The notes beneath the pieces were generated by a model. It had not been told where the DNA came from. It did no database searches and saw only the letters and a program-made list of their open reading frames with translations. 64,000 bases of DNA, taken from assembly GCF_000261365.1 (NCBI RefSeq), contig NZ_AJVC01000005.1:186001-250000 (forward strand), read 5' to 3'. A program made the translations under genes and the position numbers. The DNA is from Herbaspirillum sp. GW103. Lineage in GTDB: Bacteria; Pseudomonadota; Gammaproteobacteria; Burkholderiales; Burkholderiaceae_D. Positions within the stretch are counted from its first letter, which is position 1, and every line of letters starts with the position of its first letter. This document shows positions 17,375 to 29,126 of the stretch, piece after piece.

Positions 17375-17812
17375 TCAGCGATTCACAAGCAGAACGATCG
17401 CAGAAAAGATCATTCCCCAAAATACCAACACGCCTGCCAATCCCATCAACATGAGAATCTGGCTCAGATAACGAAGAGCTGACCGGACTTGGTGGAGTTT
17501 GTCATTCATCTTTGCCAGGAACAGGATGGCGAGCCCCGAACAAATGGTGAAGAAGATGGTGCCGCCGATACCGGCCGTGACAACCCGATCCCCCGCCTTC
17601 AACCACCAGGAATAGGAATGATCCATGAAGCTCACTACTGTCAGCCATTGAATCGCGATAACGATGCCCGCAAGGACCAGTGCGATTTTTGTCTTCATTG
17701 AAGATGAGAAGACAGATTTCAAGCCATTTGCCTGCAGTACTTCTACGGCGGCTTCTCGGCGATTTAACTGGGCGATCTCCTGTACAAGAGCTTGCCATGT
17801 TGGGAAATTCAT
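17375..17812 (-). CDS. Hypothetical membrane protein
   Basis: 145 residues, not recognised. The N-terminal 40 residues are soluble (FPTWQALVQEIAQLNRREAAVEVLQ, helix-forming). Three hydrophobic helices follow near residues 40-62, 77-101 and 119-142. The minus-strand orientation and spacing match the other small genes of the island. The N-terminal block could be a short coiled helix anchoring to a partner; no function can be proposed. Confidence 0.6.
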   Translation of the reverse strand: MNFPTWQALVQEIAQLNRREAAVEVLQANGLKSVFSSSMKTKIALVLAGIVIAIQWLTVVSFMDHSYSWWLKAGDRVVTAGIGGTIFFTICSGLAILFLAKMNDKLHQVRSALRYLSQILMLMGLAGVLVFWGMIFSAIVLLVNR

Positions 17813-17864
17813 GAGTTCTCACGAATGCCCGAACGCGATTCGAGACAACCCCTCTCGCTGACTT

Positions 17865-18230
17865 TTACATACCGCCGAGATAATGAGCGAGAAGACCGTC
17901 AGAACTGCTGATTCCCAAAATATCCATGAGCAATTCAATTTCCATGCCGAAATGCTCACGAGCCTCGGTGTCTTCATACTCCACTGCCTCCAATGAAGGT
18001 TGAAATTGTGCCAGCACCCAACGTTTTGATGGGTTTTCCTCGACACCTTCAATCAGACGACCCACTAGACCGTCGAGATTTTTTACAAGTCGTTCACGCT
18101 CCTCGGTCACGTCAGTACCTGGCAGGTTCGCAAGCTTCACCGCCAGCCGATAGACTCGCAATTGTTCCGTGACGCCTGCATCTAAGGCAAGCGGTTCATC
18201 CATGACTTGTGAGAGAGGATCGTAGGTCAT
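17865..18230 (-). CDS. Hypothetical acidic cytosolic protein
   Basis: 121 residues, strongly acidic and predicted all-helical, no signal or TM segment. It begins MTYDPLSQVMDEPLALDAG and ends LGISSSDGLLAHYLGGM. Small acidic all-helical proteins are typical of toxin-immunity proteins and antitoxins, but no family match is recognised and no toxin gene lies beside it. The coding potential is judged from codon pattern and orientation with its neighbours. Confidence 0.55.
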   Translation of the reverse strand: MTYDPLSQVMDEPLALDAGVTEQLRVYRLAVKLANLPGTDVTEERERLVKNLDGLVGRLIEGVEENPSKRWVLAQFQPSLEAVEYEDTEAREHFGMEIELLMDILGISSSDGLLAHYLGGM

Positions 18231-18309
18231 ATGGCTTCTTTCGATATGTCGGTTGGGCCGCAGTCCGTTCCGGGCCCATGGTGGGCATCGTGCGCAAGAA
18301 CAATTCTTG

Positions 18310-18747
18310 TCACTCGCGCTTGCACAGGACTCCGATTACATCGTTATAGGTACCGATTGGCCAACTCGTGGAGCGCCACCGATAGGTTCCGGGACCGATG
18401 AAACGCATCTCCCATTCACGATATTGCTCTGGAATTCCGGTCAGGTCGGCGTTGTATTTGATGATCAAAACATTTGGGCTGCTGCTGATGATGGTCGCCG
18501 AATAGCGCTCCAACTCCTGACCATTCGAGGATTTCCATTTTCTGTCATTCTCGAAGAACAAGGTCATGAAGTCGCGCGAGGGAGACAATCTCTGGTGCAG
18601 ATTATCAGGGCTGCAGCCAAATTTCCCTTGCGCACTTTCTGCCCAAGTTCACTTTAGCAGGGTCCAATCAAATCCTTCGGCATGGGATGTGGAAAGCCCA
18701 CACCAGATGAGAAAAATCGCAAGATAGCGAATGAGTCGTTGAGTCAT
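18310..18747 (-). pseudogene. Exported protein gene interrupted by one in-frame TGA
   Basis: The ATG at 18747 starts a clear signal peptide, MTQRLIRYLAIFLIWCG followed by LSTSHA, then EGFDWTLLK, an in-frame TGA, and TWAESAQGKF. The frame then continues open to the stop at 18310, for 145 residues in total. The context LLK-stop-TWAES fits LLKGTWAES with a GGA-to-TGA change, as in lipocalin-like exported proteins. The distal part could only be expressed from a poor internal TTG. No selenocysteine context is visible. Best read as a recent nonsense pseudogene. Confidence 0.7.
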
Positions 18748-19032
18748 CACGGGATAAAAGTTTTAGCTGGTTATTGGTTGGGGCAAGCAGACTATACAGC
18801 CACTGAAGCATGATGCCATTTGAGAAGGTGGATGCGCGCTTCTGGCCGAATTTAGCCGTTCACGCCAGCATCGCAAGTTGCTGCGCTGAAAAAAGTTACG
18901 GAGACGCGACCGGCGACGATCGACACCAAGCGGACCTACAGCTACAGGCATTTGACGTTTGTCGGAACCGAGCCTGTATGTGAGATCGCGAACGAGCCGC
19001 CCGAACTTCGTTGCATCAGTTCTCGCCAACAT
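18748..19032. other. Intergenic region with a short repeated motif
   Basis: No convincing gene; the open frame on the minus strand here has no family character. It contains CGCTTCTGGCCGA near 18837, similar to TGCTTCTGGCCGA near 17348 elsewhere in the island. This short intergenic motif resembles dispersed repeats seen in Burkholderiales. Confidence 0.4.
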
Positions 19033-20256
19033 CTAGGCGCCAGGGAGCAAGTCGAATGCGGGCAATGATGCAAATGTCGCATCGTCTGGAAATCCCACTG
19101 TGAGGTATCGGGGAGGATAGCTGTCGTCTTTGAGGAGAAGATTGCCGGCCATGGCCTGCACGTCTTCCCAGAGAACGCTTTTCATGACGGACTCAGCTTC
19201 CGTTTGGCCGGACTGGAACAGCGTGATGACGTCCGCCTGGGGAAGCAAGGACTTTACGCCCTTGGACCATGTCGCATGTGAAGTGAGGGCACCGGTAGCC
19301 TCGTTTTTAAAAACGACGAACTTTGCAACATGAAGATCTTTGCCTTCCTTCTGGTGAATTTTATCCAACATGTCCTTCTGAGAAGAGTGATCGTCGATGA
19401 GATATATCTTCTGAAGATCTGCAGCTGTTTCCCTGACGGTCGGATCGTCAGGTGAATAAACTAGTAAAACGCTATTTTCGATCTTGTACATGAAAGCGGA
19501 AACCGGACGCCCGTCTTGCTCCAGGAAATATTTGGCCGTAGACAGCATCAGCAGAAGGCCGTCTGCATTCCTGCCGCTCGCGACAAGAATCCGTCCGCGT
19601 GTCGGGATCATGACGATGGGGTCCGAATCTCCGCTCATACGAAAGAGCAGATCAGTGAGAAGAATACGGGATGAGTCATACGAGTCATTCCATGTTCCCA
19701 GTGTGACGCCAGAGCCCAGGTCCGAGAAGCTCGAAGACGTGCGGTCGCGCAAATTGTCGACAGCAATCTGTAGTGCCTGGTCAAACGACAAGCCCCATTC
19801 GGACAGCTGGGATGCATCGATATGGCGCATGTCCGTATCGCTATCGTACACAATGACCGTGGCGGTATCGCCATCCCATGCACGATGTGCGCTCATAAAG
19901 CTCTTGCCAGGATCAGATAGCCGGGCACTTAGGCGAAGGTACTCGATCTGGGACATCCGCCGAATGCTCGGCATCAGGCGGGCTTTAGCGATCTCGATAT
20001 TCTTGGGAATGGCAGGAACATCGAGGCCCGCAACATAGCGATCCATTACATCACTACGTCCTTTTTTCGGAGCATTGCAATACTCTCTATAGGCGTTGTG
20101 GAGATTAAATACATGATTTTTCCCCAGCAGTACTTGGAATTCTTCCTTGTTGAACTGCATAGGCGGCGGAAAACCTTTCTCCATCGCGCGCTGGATGAAC
20201 AATCTTGCAAATTTCGCCGGACTTGGCTTTTCCCGAAAAAGATCCAACAACCCCAT
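19033..20256 (-). CDS. DUF1444-like (YtpQ family) protein
   Basis: 407 residues, cytosolic, starting MGLLDLFREKPSPAKFARLF, the typical N-terminus of DUF1444/YtpQ-like proteins. A central block covers D-T-A-T-V-I-V-Y-D-S-D and the following helix, then S-Y-D-S-S-R-I-L-L-T-D-L near residue 195. The C-terminal third is more variable and ends in DLLPGA. Function of the family is unknown. It is the longest intact gene of the island, and its start is followed upstream by a palindromic element 90 bp away. Confidence 0.65.
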   Translation of the reverse strand: MGLLDLFREKPSPAKFARLFIQRAMEKGFPPPMQFNKEEFQVLLGKNHVFNLHNAYREYCNAPKKGRSDVMDRYVAGLDVPAIPKNIEIAKARLMPSIRRMSQIEYLRLSARLSDPGKSFMSAHRAWDGDTATVIVYDSDTDMRHIDASQLSEWGLSFDQALQIAVDNLRDRTSSSFSDLGSGVTLGTWNDSYDSSRILLTDLLFRMSGDSDPIVMIPTRGRILVASGRNADGLLLMLSTAKYFLEQDGRPVSAFMYKIENSVLLVYSPDDPTVRETAADLQKIYLIDDHSSQKDMLDKIHQKEGKDLHVAKFVVFKNEATGALTSHATWSKGVKSLLPQADVITLFQSGQTEAESVMKSVLWEDVQAMAGNLLLKDDSYPPRYLTVGFPDDATFASLPAFDLLPGA

Positions 20257-20348
20257 ACCACTCCCTTTACGTTATTTTTGATTGAGCTGAAGTGTAACTG
20301 AACTACTTGGCAAAGGCGGCTCCTGGCCGATCACCGACTTGGATAAGA

Positions 20349-20622
20349 CTAGAACCCATTTCATAAATAGGCGTGAGTGCGAGCGAATCCCGTTTGGGAT
20401 GAAGTGCAAGGCGCGAATTTGGGTCAAGACTGGACGTCTTGACCCAAATTCGTAACGCAGCAATTCGCCCAAACGGGCCGCTCCCTCCGGGTTCTGTCCA
20501 GAAAGGGCGCTGGCCGCGTTGCGCTCCTTGCGTGTGGCACCGCCACACGACGCGTCACGCGCCTTGCCAGCGCCCTTTCTGGACAGAACGCATCTCACGC
20601 CTATTTATGAAATGAGTTCTAG
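20349..20622. mobile_element. MITE-like palindromic element, copy 1 (274 bp)
   Basis: Terminal inverted repeats of 29 bp (20349-20377 and 20594-20622, one mismatch) begin with CTAGAACCCATTTCATAAAT. Inside are two arms: a perfect 17-bp hairpin (20414-20430 with 20436-20452) nested in CCCGTTTGGG / CCCAAACGGG, and a perfect 23-bp stem (20491-20513 with 20567-20589). The whole can fold as a three-way cruciform. It codes nothing recognisable. A shorter relative lies at 22915-23039. It ends 9 bp from the stop codon of the neighbouring broken gene. Confidence 0.85.
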
Positions 20623-20631
20623 TTTCAGGCC

Positions 20632-21029
20632 CTAGCCTTTCCAAAACCGCCACCAATGCCTCTTCTTTTCCATGGCTTTTAAGCAGTAGTAGCTTGGTTC
20701 AAGATTAGTGTCCCAAGGACAGACGCCGAAGTTTTTAACCATACTTTCTTCCAGAATGCGTTTGGTAAGGAAGTATTCGGGCACTTCAATTTCTCGATTG
20801 CCTTGAAAATATATTTTCTGCCACTCTTCCCTGGGACAGTCGTCCTCTTCGAGGTAGAAGTTAGCCGACAGCCAGTTACGTTCAAAGTCCTTTGCTGCGC
20901 CGTACTCAATGAGTGGCTGTCGATGTGCACTACCGACAGTTTGTAATCGAGAGCGCGTTCTTTTACCGTTTCAAAGAAGGCATATCCATAGCTGCCACCG
21001 GAATTGTAATGACAGAAGGCCATGAACAT
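20632..21029 (-). pseudogene. Frameshifted hypothetical gene next to the palindromic element
   Basis: The ATG at 21029 gives MFMAFCHYNSGGSYGYAFFE and TVKERALDYK, then a frame of lower quality. The neighbouring frame takes over from VGSAHRQPLIEYGAAKDFE and runs through NWLSANFYLEEDD, VPEYFLTKRILEESM and YYCLKAMEKKRHWW to a TAG at 20632. A one-base change near 20935-20945 would join them into a protein of about 130 residues rich in aromatic residues. No family recognised. Either a genuine pseudogene or a sequencing indel. Confidence 0.65.
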
Positions 21030-21147
21030 TTGAGGAGAGCCGAGTCTCCAGGCTCACCGGCAAGATTGTCCCGCCACAGATGATTGGCAGCGGCAAGGCC
21101 GTGGCGATGCAGCGCTGGGCGGACCAACGTGGCACTCAACTCAAGCG

Positions 21148-21807
21148 TTGTGCTGGGTGCGGCGACCATATTTCCGACCTCCAAATGTTGGAGAGCGTCG
21201 GAAGTGCCTGGGTGGTAGCGGACGATCCGGACCCCTCCGCTGGGCCGTCGATGGTCAACGCCCGCAATGGTGGGTCTGGATCGCAGCCTGCCTTGCATTG
21301 ACTGGGGTGAGCTTCGTAGCCGGAGTGTGGACGCTACAGGACCGTGGAACGCTCAAGGGTGACTTGATGGCATGGCTCGGTACGGTGGGCTGGATCTTGT
21401 ACACCCGCGGTCAAGCAAAGTTGCCACATATTTCGGTGCTGGAGTTCACAGCGTATACGGCCTTGCTAGCCTTTCCTGGTCTGATCTTCATCGCTGTACT
21501 CGCCACCGGGCTTGGTTTCGCGCATTATCCGAGCGCTCAGGCAATGTCGGAGGTTGCGCCCGCCGCAATCTACATCATCGCCGTGGGCACTGTGCTGGCC
21601 GCGCTGGCCTACAACCTGGGGATACGACTCCTTGGAATCACCACCGGAATTCTGTTCATCAACTGGGTACCCGTTTCAGCGATGGCAATTGGGGCGGCCT
21701 TGGGCCACCTGCCGCAACCGACGGAATTATTGGGGACAGGGCTCGTGATCGGAGCGCTTGTATTGGTGGCGACGATGATGGGTAACAGGCAAAGACGCGG
21801 CGCATGA
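21148..21807 (+). pseudogene. 5'-truncated EamA/DMT-family transporter
   Basis: The frame codes the second half of a ten-TM EamA-type carrier: GQRPQWWVWIAACLALTGV is the junction after the first half, followed by about five TM helices ending ELLGTGLVIGALVLVATMM. The first five helices are absent, and the upstream 65 residues are not membrane-like. This is the only plus-strand coding trace in the island and is probably a fragment that lost its 5' end by rearrangement. Confidence 0.7.
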
Positions 21808-21850
21808 CCAAAAGGTTCAGGAAGCGAGCATCCTGTCGTGAGCACGCTAC

Positions 21851-22204
21851 TATCTGCTGCGCGGCGTTGACGTAGTAGGCCTGCGAGCTGAAACCGACCT
21901 CGGCATCCGTTTGATCGCTGGTGACGAACATGCCGAAGCCGTGCATGGGGCGCACACGGCCAAGCTGTTCCACCGGGTCCCAGATCTCGGCCATCGACTT
22001 TCCGGTGTAGTCGCTGTTACGCCCCGCCGCCAGGATCCGATGCTTGACGGCAGTCGCACCCGAGGAGGAAACCGCGCACAGCACCTCACTGCGCTCGGCG
22101 ATCAAGGCGGCAACCAATCCACCGCCGCCGGATTGACAGACCGGACCATACTCTTTGATGTCGTACCTTTTCTTGCCGCCGGCCTGTGTCCCACGCTGCT
22201 GATG
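21851..22204 (-). pseudogene. Fragment of an alpha/beta-hydrolase-like gene
   Basis: An internal stretch of about 118 codons on the minus strand reads GGKKRYDIKEYGPVCQSGGGG then LVAALIAERSEVLCAVSSSGA, with the G-x-S-G-G-G-type nucleophile elbow replaced by CQSGGGG, and later DPVEQLGRVRPMHGFGMFVT. It lacks a credible start and C-terminus; the flanking frame is not family-like. Resembles the catalytic core of dienelactone- or prolyl-oligopeptidase-type hydrolases. Overlaps no intact gene and is regarded as a relic. Confidence 0.5.
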
Positions 22205-22214
22205 TGCCAATGAT

Positions 22215-22868
22215 TCATTTGACCGGAACGATGACGACGGGCTGGATATCGCGGATTGTCGTTCTGCCACCTTCCCATGTTCCGAGTGGCAGCAGCCTGA
22301 TTTCCATGCGGTCGGCAAATTGTGGATACTTCTTTTTGATGATAGGCAAGTCTCGGTCCTGGCGATCCCGGATCTCAGGAGAAGCGTCTGCCACCATCCT
22401 AAGGCCAAGCATGTTTTTTCCCTCGACGAGGTTCAGATGCAGGTTGCCAATGTATTGGACCTTGCCGGCTGCCACATGAAATTCAAGCGGGGGCATCTTC
22501 TCTGATGGCGAAAGGCTATATGCGGCGCTCCGAACCAGGCGCCATGACGAAATAGTATGTCTGCCAGCGGGTAGTGAGATGGCAAGGACCTGCCCATAAC
22601 TATCCTTGAACTGACTTCCCATGCGAATCGTCGCGTGTTCAGGGAGCGCCTCCAGACGCCTGGCCGGAACAGGTGCGCCGGGGATGCCTTCGTCAAGGTA
22701 AAACATGGCCTGAGAATTTCGGGATCCGGCGCGATCAAATGAAACGGAGGCGATAACGATACCTTGATCCGGATTGTTCTCCAGCGAAAAGTCGCGATCA
22801 ACGTTCGATGCGGCACAAGCCGTCAGCAACAGGACAAGCAGGCATATAAAGGTGCTTCTGCAAGACAT
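22215..22868 (-). CDS. Hypothetical lipoprotein
   Basis: 217 residues with a lipoprotein signal: hydrophobic stretch FICLLVLLLTAC, lipobox L-T-A-C with Cys at about 18, followed by AAS, so outer-membrane sorting is likely. The mature part is mainly beta-like, for example YGQVLAISLPAGRHTISSWRL and a later FHVAAGKVQYIGNLHLN. This pattern resembles DUF2846-like lipoproteins, though I do not assert the family. Intact between two degenerate segments; the palindromic element copy 2 begins 46 bp upstream of its start codon and could influence its expression. Confidence 0.7.
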   Translation of the reverse strand: MSCRSTFICLLVLLLTACAASNVDRDFSLENNPDQGIVIASVSFDRAGSRNSQAMFYLDEGIPGAPVPARRLEALPEHATIRMGSQFKDSYGQVLAISLPAGRHTISSWRLVRSAAYSLSPSEKMPPLEFHVAAGKVQYIGNLHLNLVEGKNMLGLRMVADASPEIRDRQDRDLPIIKKKYPQFADRMEIRLLPLGTWEGGRTTIRDIQPVVIVPVK

Positions 22869-22914
22869 GTTTCTTTTCCTCCTGAATTTTTGTTGGGGAA
22901 CTGTAGCAGAAAAT

Positions 22915-23039
22915 TAGAACCCATTTCATAAATAGGCGTGAGATGCGTTCTGTCCAGAAAGGGCGCTGGCCGCGTTGCGCTCCTTGCGTGTGGCACCAGG
23001 ACAGAACGCATCTCACGCCTATTTATGAAATGGGTTCTA
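22915..23039. mobile_element. MITE-like palindromic element, copy 2 (125 bp)
   Basis: A perfect 41-bp inverted repeat (22915-22955 and 22999-23039) shares its outer 28 bases with copy 1 at 20349-20622. The interior repeats CCAGAAAGGGCGCTGG and GCGTTGCGCTCCTTGCGTG from copy 1, so it is a shortened derivative lacking the second arm. It should extrude as a cruciform or form a long RNA hairpin. No target-site duplication is evident. Confidence 0.85.
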
Positions 23040-23081
23040 GAAATGCCTGGGAACGGCGAGCAGGAAGGAACGCGGGCAGCC

Positions 23082-23366
23082 TCAGCCCACGTGATAAAGA
23101 TGCACCGGCCGAAACCCCAACCGCTCCTTGTGCCGCGCAATCTTCTGCAGCATCCGCAAGCCCTCCTCATGCCCGGCCACCACCACCCGGCGCACCGCGC
23201 TGCGGCCTTCGATGCCGTCCCAGGCTTGCGTGAGCACCCAGTCGCCCAACAGATCCTGCACCAGGTCGACGGTGAAGATGGCGCGCGTGTTGCCATCGGT
23301 GAAGTGCAGGCGCGTAGCCACGGTCACGGGCAGTGCATGGGTGACGTGGTCAGCAGAATCAATCAT
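23082..23366 (-). CDS. Small WGR-domain-like protein
   Basis: 94 residues. The block TVDLVQDLLGDWVLTQAWDG is followed by I-E-G-R-S and the helix EEGLRMLQKIARHKERLGF. This fits a WGR-type domain: strand, W, turn with G, then a helix ending K-x-x-x-G-[YF]. Such domains bind nucleic acids in PARP-like contexts or act alone in bacteria. It marks the right border of the accessory island, just downstream of metH on the same strand. Confidence 0.6.
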   Translation of the reverse strand: MIDSADHVTHALPVTVATRLHFTDGNTRAIFTVDLVQDLLGDWVLTQAWDGIEGRSAVRRVVVAGHEEGLRMLQKIARHKERLGFRPVHLYHVG

Positions 23367-23452
23367 GGAAAAAACGAGGCGACGGAACGGCGGGCGTGGA
23401 TGATAGCAGGACGACGGCGCAATACAAGAACCAGCGAGAAAGGTTCAGGAAT

Positions 23453-23488
23453 GAAACAAACCGTCCGGCACAGGGGCCGGACGGTTTG
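23453..23488 (-). terminator. Terminator of metH
   Basis: A 13-bp stem CAAACCGTCCGGC / GCCGGACGGTTTG (23457-23469 with 23476-23488) lies 18 bp past the metH stop. On the minus strand it is followed by TTTCATTCC, a weak T-tract. Confidence 0.7.
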
Positions 23489-23506
23489 CTTCATTCCGTA
23501 AATCAT

Positions 23507-27250
<3,744 letters not shown>

Positions 27251-27316
27251 CTGGCGTTTTTCTCTGGTTACGGCAACAATGCGAGGCCTGTTCCCGCGCG
27301 CAGGCGCGCTGCGGAT

Positions 27317-27344
27317 AAAAAAACCGGCCAGAAACGGACCGGTT
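27317..27344 (-). promoter_or_regulatory. Terminator-like hairpin in the metH leader
   Basis: On the minus strand the stem AACCGG / CCGGTT is directly followed by seven T residues, about 65 bp before the metH start. No minus-strand gene precedes it, since the next gene to the right is plus strand. It therefore lies in the metH 5' leader and would suit transcription attenuation. I do not see the SAH-riboswitch consensus around it. Confidence 0.45.
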
Positions 27345-27450
27345 CAACAGGCAAAAAGTGAACCCGATTATACGTCAAAGCACCCTTCCCCCGCCTCCCG
27401 GCAGGCTTTGCGGGCTGTGCTTCGTTGCAAACCGTTAACTATTTATACCG

Positions 27451-28050
27451 ATGCCCGATCAAGCGCCCATCCTCATCCTGACCGCCCTGGAAAGTGAACT
27501 CGACGCCGCAGCGGCCCCGGCAGGCGTACAGGTGGTCTATTGCGGCGTGGGCAAGGTCAATGCCGCGCTGCATACGACGCAGGCCATCCTGACGCATCGT
27601 CCGCGCGCGCTCATCAATTTCGGCACGGCCGGCAAGATCGATCCCCTGCATGATGGCTTGCTGGAAGTGGCCGCCGTGCTCCAACGCGACATGGATGCCA
27701 CTCCGCTGGCGCCGCGCGGGGTGACGCCGCTGATGAACCAGGAGCAACAACCCTCCCGATTGGTCTCCGGCTATCCGGGCGTCTTGTGCGGCACCGGCGA
27801 CAGCTTCGTGACAGCCGCCGATGACTGGCTGCGGCAGCAGAAGGTGGATCTGGTGGATATGGAATTGTTTGCCATCGCCCGGGTATGCAGCCACTTCGGC
27901 ATCCCTTGGCGGGCCTTCAAGTTCATCACCGATGGCGCCGATGACGATGCTGCCGATGACTGGCAGGCGCGCGTGCATCTGGGAGAGGAACTGTTCTGGC
28001 GGCATCTGCCGCTGGTGCTCAGGCAGTTCGATGCAGAACCTGCGCGTTGA
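27451..28050 (+). CDS. 5'-methylthioadenosine/S-adenosylhomocysteine nucleosidase-like protein
   Basis: 199 residues of the PNP/UDP phosphorylase superfamily, shorter than E. coli MtnN (about 232). Visible features: V-Y-C-G-V-G-K-V-N-A-A near 29-39, the loop LINFGTAGKID around 54-64, the substrate Met-Glu in LVDMELFAIARV (about 139-150), and T-D-G-A-D near 166-170, equivalent to the catalytic Asp. It would cleave purine nucleosides such as MTA or SAH. The divergent position from metH supports a role in the SAM/methionine cycle (inference). Confidence 0.82.
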   Translation: MPDQAPILILTALESELDAAAAPAGVQVVYCGVGKVNAALHTTQAILTHRPRALINFGTAGKIDPLHDGLLEVAAVLQRDMDATPLAPRGVTPLMNQEQQPSRLVSGYPGVLCGTGDSFVTAADDWLRQQKVDLVDMELFAIARVCSHFGIPWRAFKFITDGADDDAADDWQARVHLGEELFWRHLPLVLRQFDAEPAR

Positions 28051-28139
28051 GGCGCGCAGGCATCCAGGCCCGGATGGAAGACTTTGTCCGCGTTTGAAAC
28101 TAAGTCATCATTCGCGCCGGAATTGCCTGCCGGATGGGC

Positions 28140-29093
28140 TCAGGCGAAGCGCCCGCCTTCGAGTGGGAAGCCCTTGAGGAATTCTGCGGCGGCCAGGCGC
28201 TTGCCGCCCGGCTTCTGCAATTCGGTCAGCAGCAACGCCCCTTCACCGCAGGCCACCACGATGCCGCCCTGGGCATCGGCCGACAGCACCTGTCCCGGCT
28301 CGCCCTGTTGCGCCACCTTGACCGGACGCGCCTGCCATAGCTTGACGACCGTATCGCCGAAACGACCGGTGGCGCCGGGGAAGGGATTGAAGGCGCGGAT
28401 GCGGCGGGCCAGCTGGTCGGCGCTCTGGCTGAAGTCGAGCGCGGCCTCTTCCTTGGCGATCTTGGCGGCGTAATTGGCGCCCTCGTCGGGCTGCGGGGTG
28501 GCTGAGAGCTCGCCGCGCTCCAGCTTGGCAATGGCTTCCACGATCATCTTGCCGCCCAGCGCGGCCAGCTTGTCATGCAGGCTGCCGGTGGTGTCGTCCC
28601 CGGCGATGGGGACGCTTTCAATCAACATCATGGGGCCGGTATCGAGCCCCTCTTCCATCTGCATGATGGTGATGCCGGTCTCGGCATCGCCCGCCTCGAT
28701 GGCGCGATGAATGGGCGCGGCACCGCGCCAGCGCGGCAGGAGCGAACCATGGATGTTGATGCAGCCGTAACGCGGGATGTCGAGCACGCTGCGCGGCAGG
28801 ATCAGGCCGTAGGCCGCCACCACCATCACGTCATGCGGGGTCGATTGCAGCAGGGCATGGGCCTCCTGCGCCACCTCCGGATACTTGCCGTTCAGACGCA
28901 GCGAGACCGGCTGCGCTACGGGTGTGCCATGCTTGATCGCGCATTGCTTCACGGGCGAAGCCTGCAGCTGCATGCCGCGTCCGGCCGGGCGGTCGGGCTG
29001 GGTCAGCACCAGGGTGATCTCGTGACCGGCGGCGTAGAGTGCTTCGAGCGCAACGGCGGCAAATTCCGGCGTGCCGGCAAAAATGATCTTCAT
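28140..29093 (-). CDS. fmt: Methionyl-tRNA formyltransferase
   Basis: 317 residues. It formylates the initiator Met-tRNA with 10-formyl-THF. N-terminal [19 protein letters not shown] is typical, the catalytic formyltransferase signature [14 protein letters not shown] (about 110-123) is present, and the C-terminal OB-type tRNA-binding domain follows residue 205. The start is the ATG at 29093 rather than 29105, as the shorter form matches the family. Usually paired with def; here def is not in view and fmt stands beside an SDR gene. Confidence 0.97.
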   Translation of the reverse strand: MKIIFAGTPEFAAVALEALYAAGHEITLVLTQPDRPAGRGMQLQASPVKQCAIKHGTPVAQPVSLRLNGKYPEVAQEAHALLQSTPHDVMVVAAYGLILPRSVLDIPRYGCINIHGSLLPRWRGAAPIHRAIEAGDAETGITIMQMEEGLDTGPMMLIESVPIAGDDTTGSLHDKLAALGGKMIVEAIAKLERGELSATPQPDEGANYAAKIAKEEAALDFSQSADQLARRIRAFNPFPGATGRFGDTVVKLWQARPVKVAQQGEPGQVLSADAQGGIVVACGEGALLLTELQKPGGKRLAAAEFLKGFPLEGGRFA

Positions 29094-29126
29094 GAAAAAC
29101 TCCAAAGGCGAGCAAGGCCGCCAGAT

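Noticed and set aside
18649..18651. TGA as selenocysteine codon
   Set aside because: No redox motif or SECIS-like hairpin next to it; a Gly codon fits the context better.
18763..19032. 89-codon minus-strand open frame
   Set aside because: Arg/Ser-rich product without family features in a stretch that looks non-coding.
27251..27361. SAH or cobalamin riboswitch before metH
   Set aside because: The leader lacks the conserved core of either class; only a terminator-like hairpin remains.
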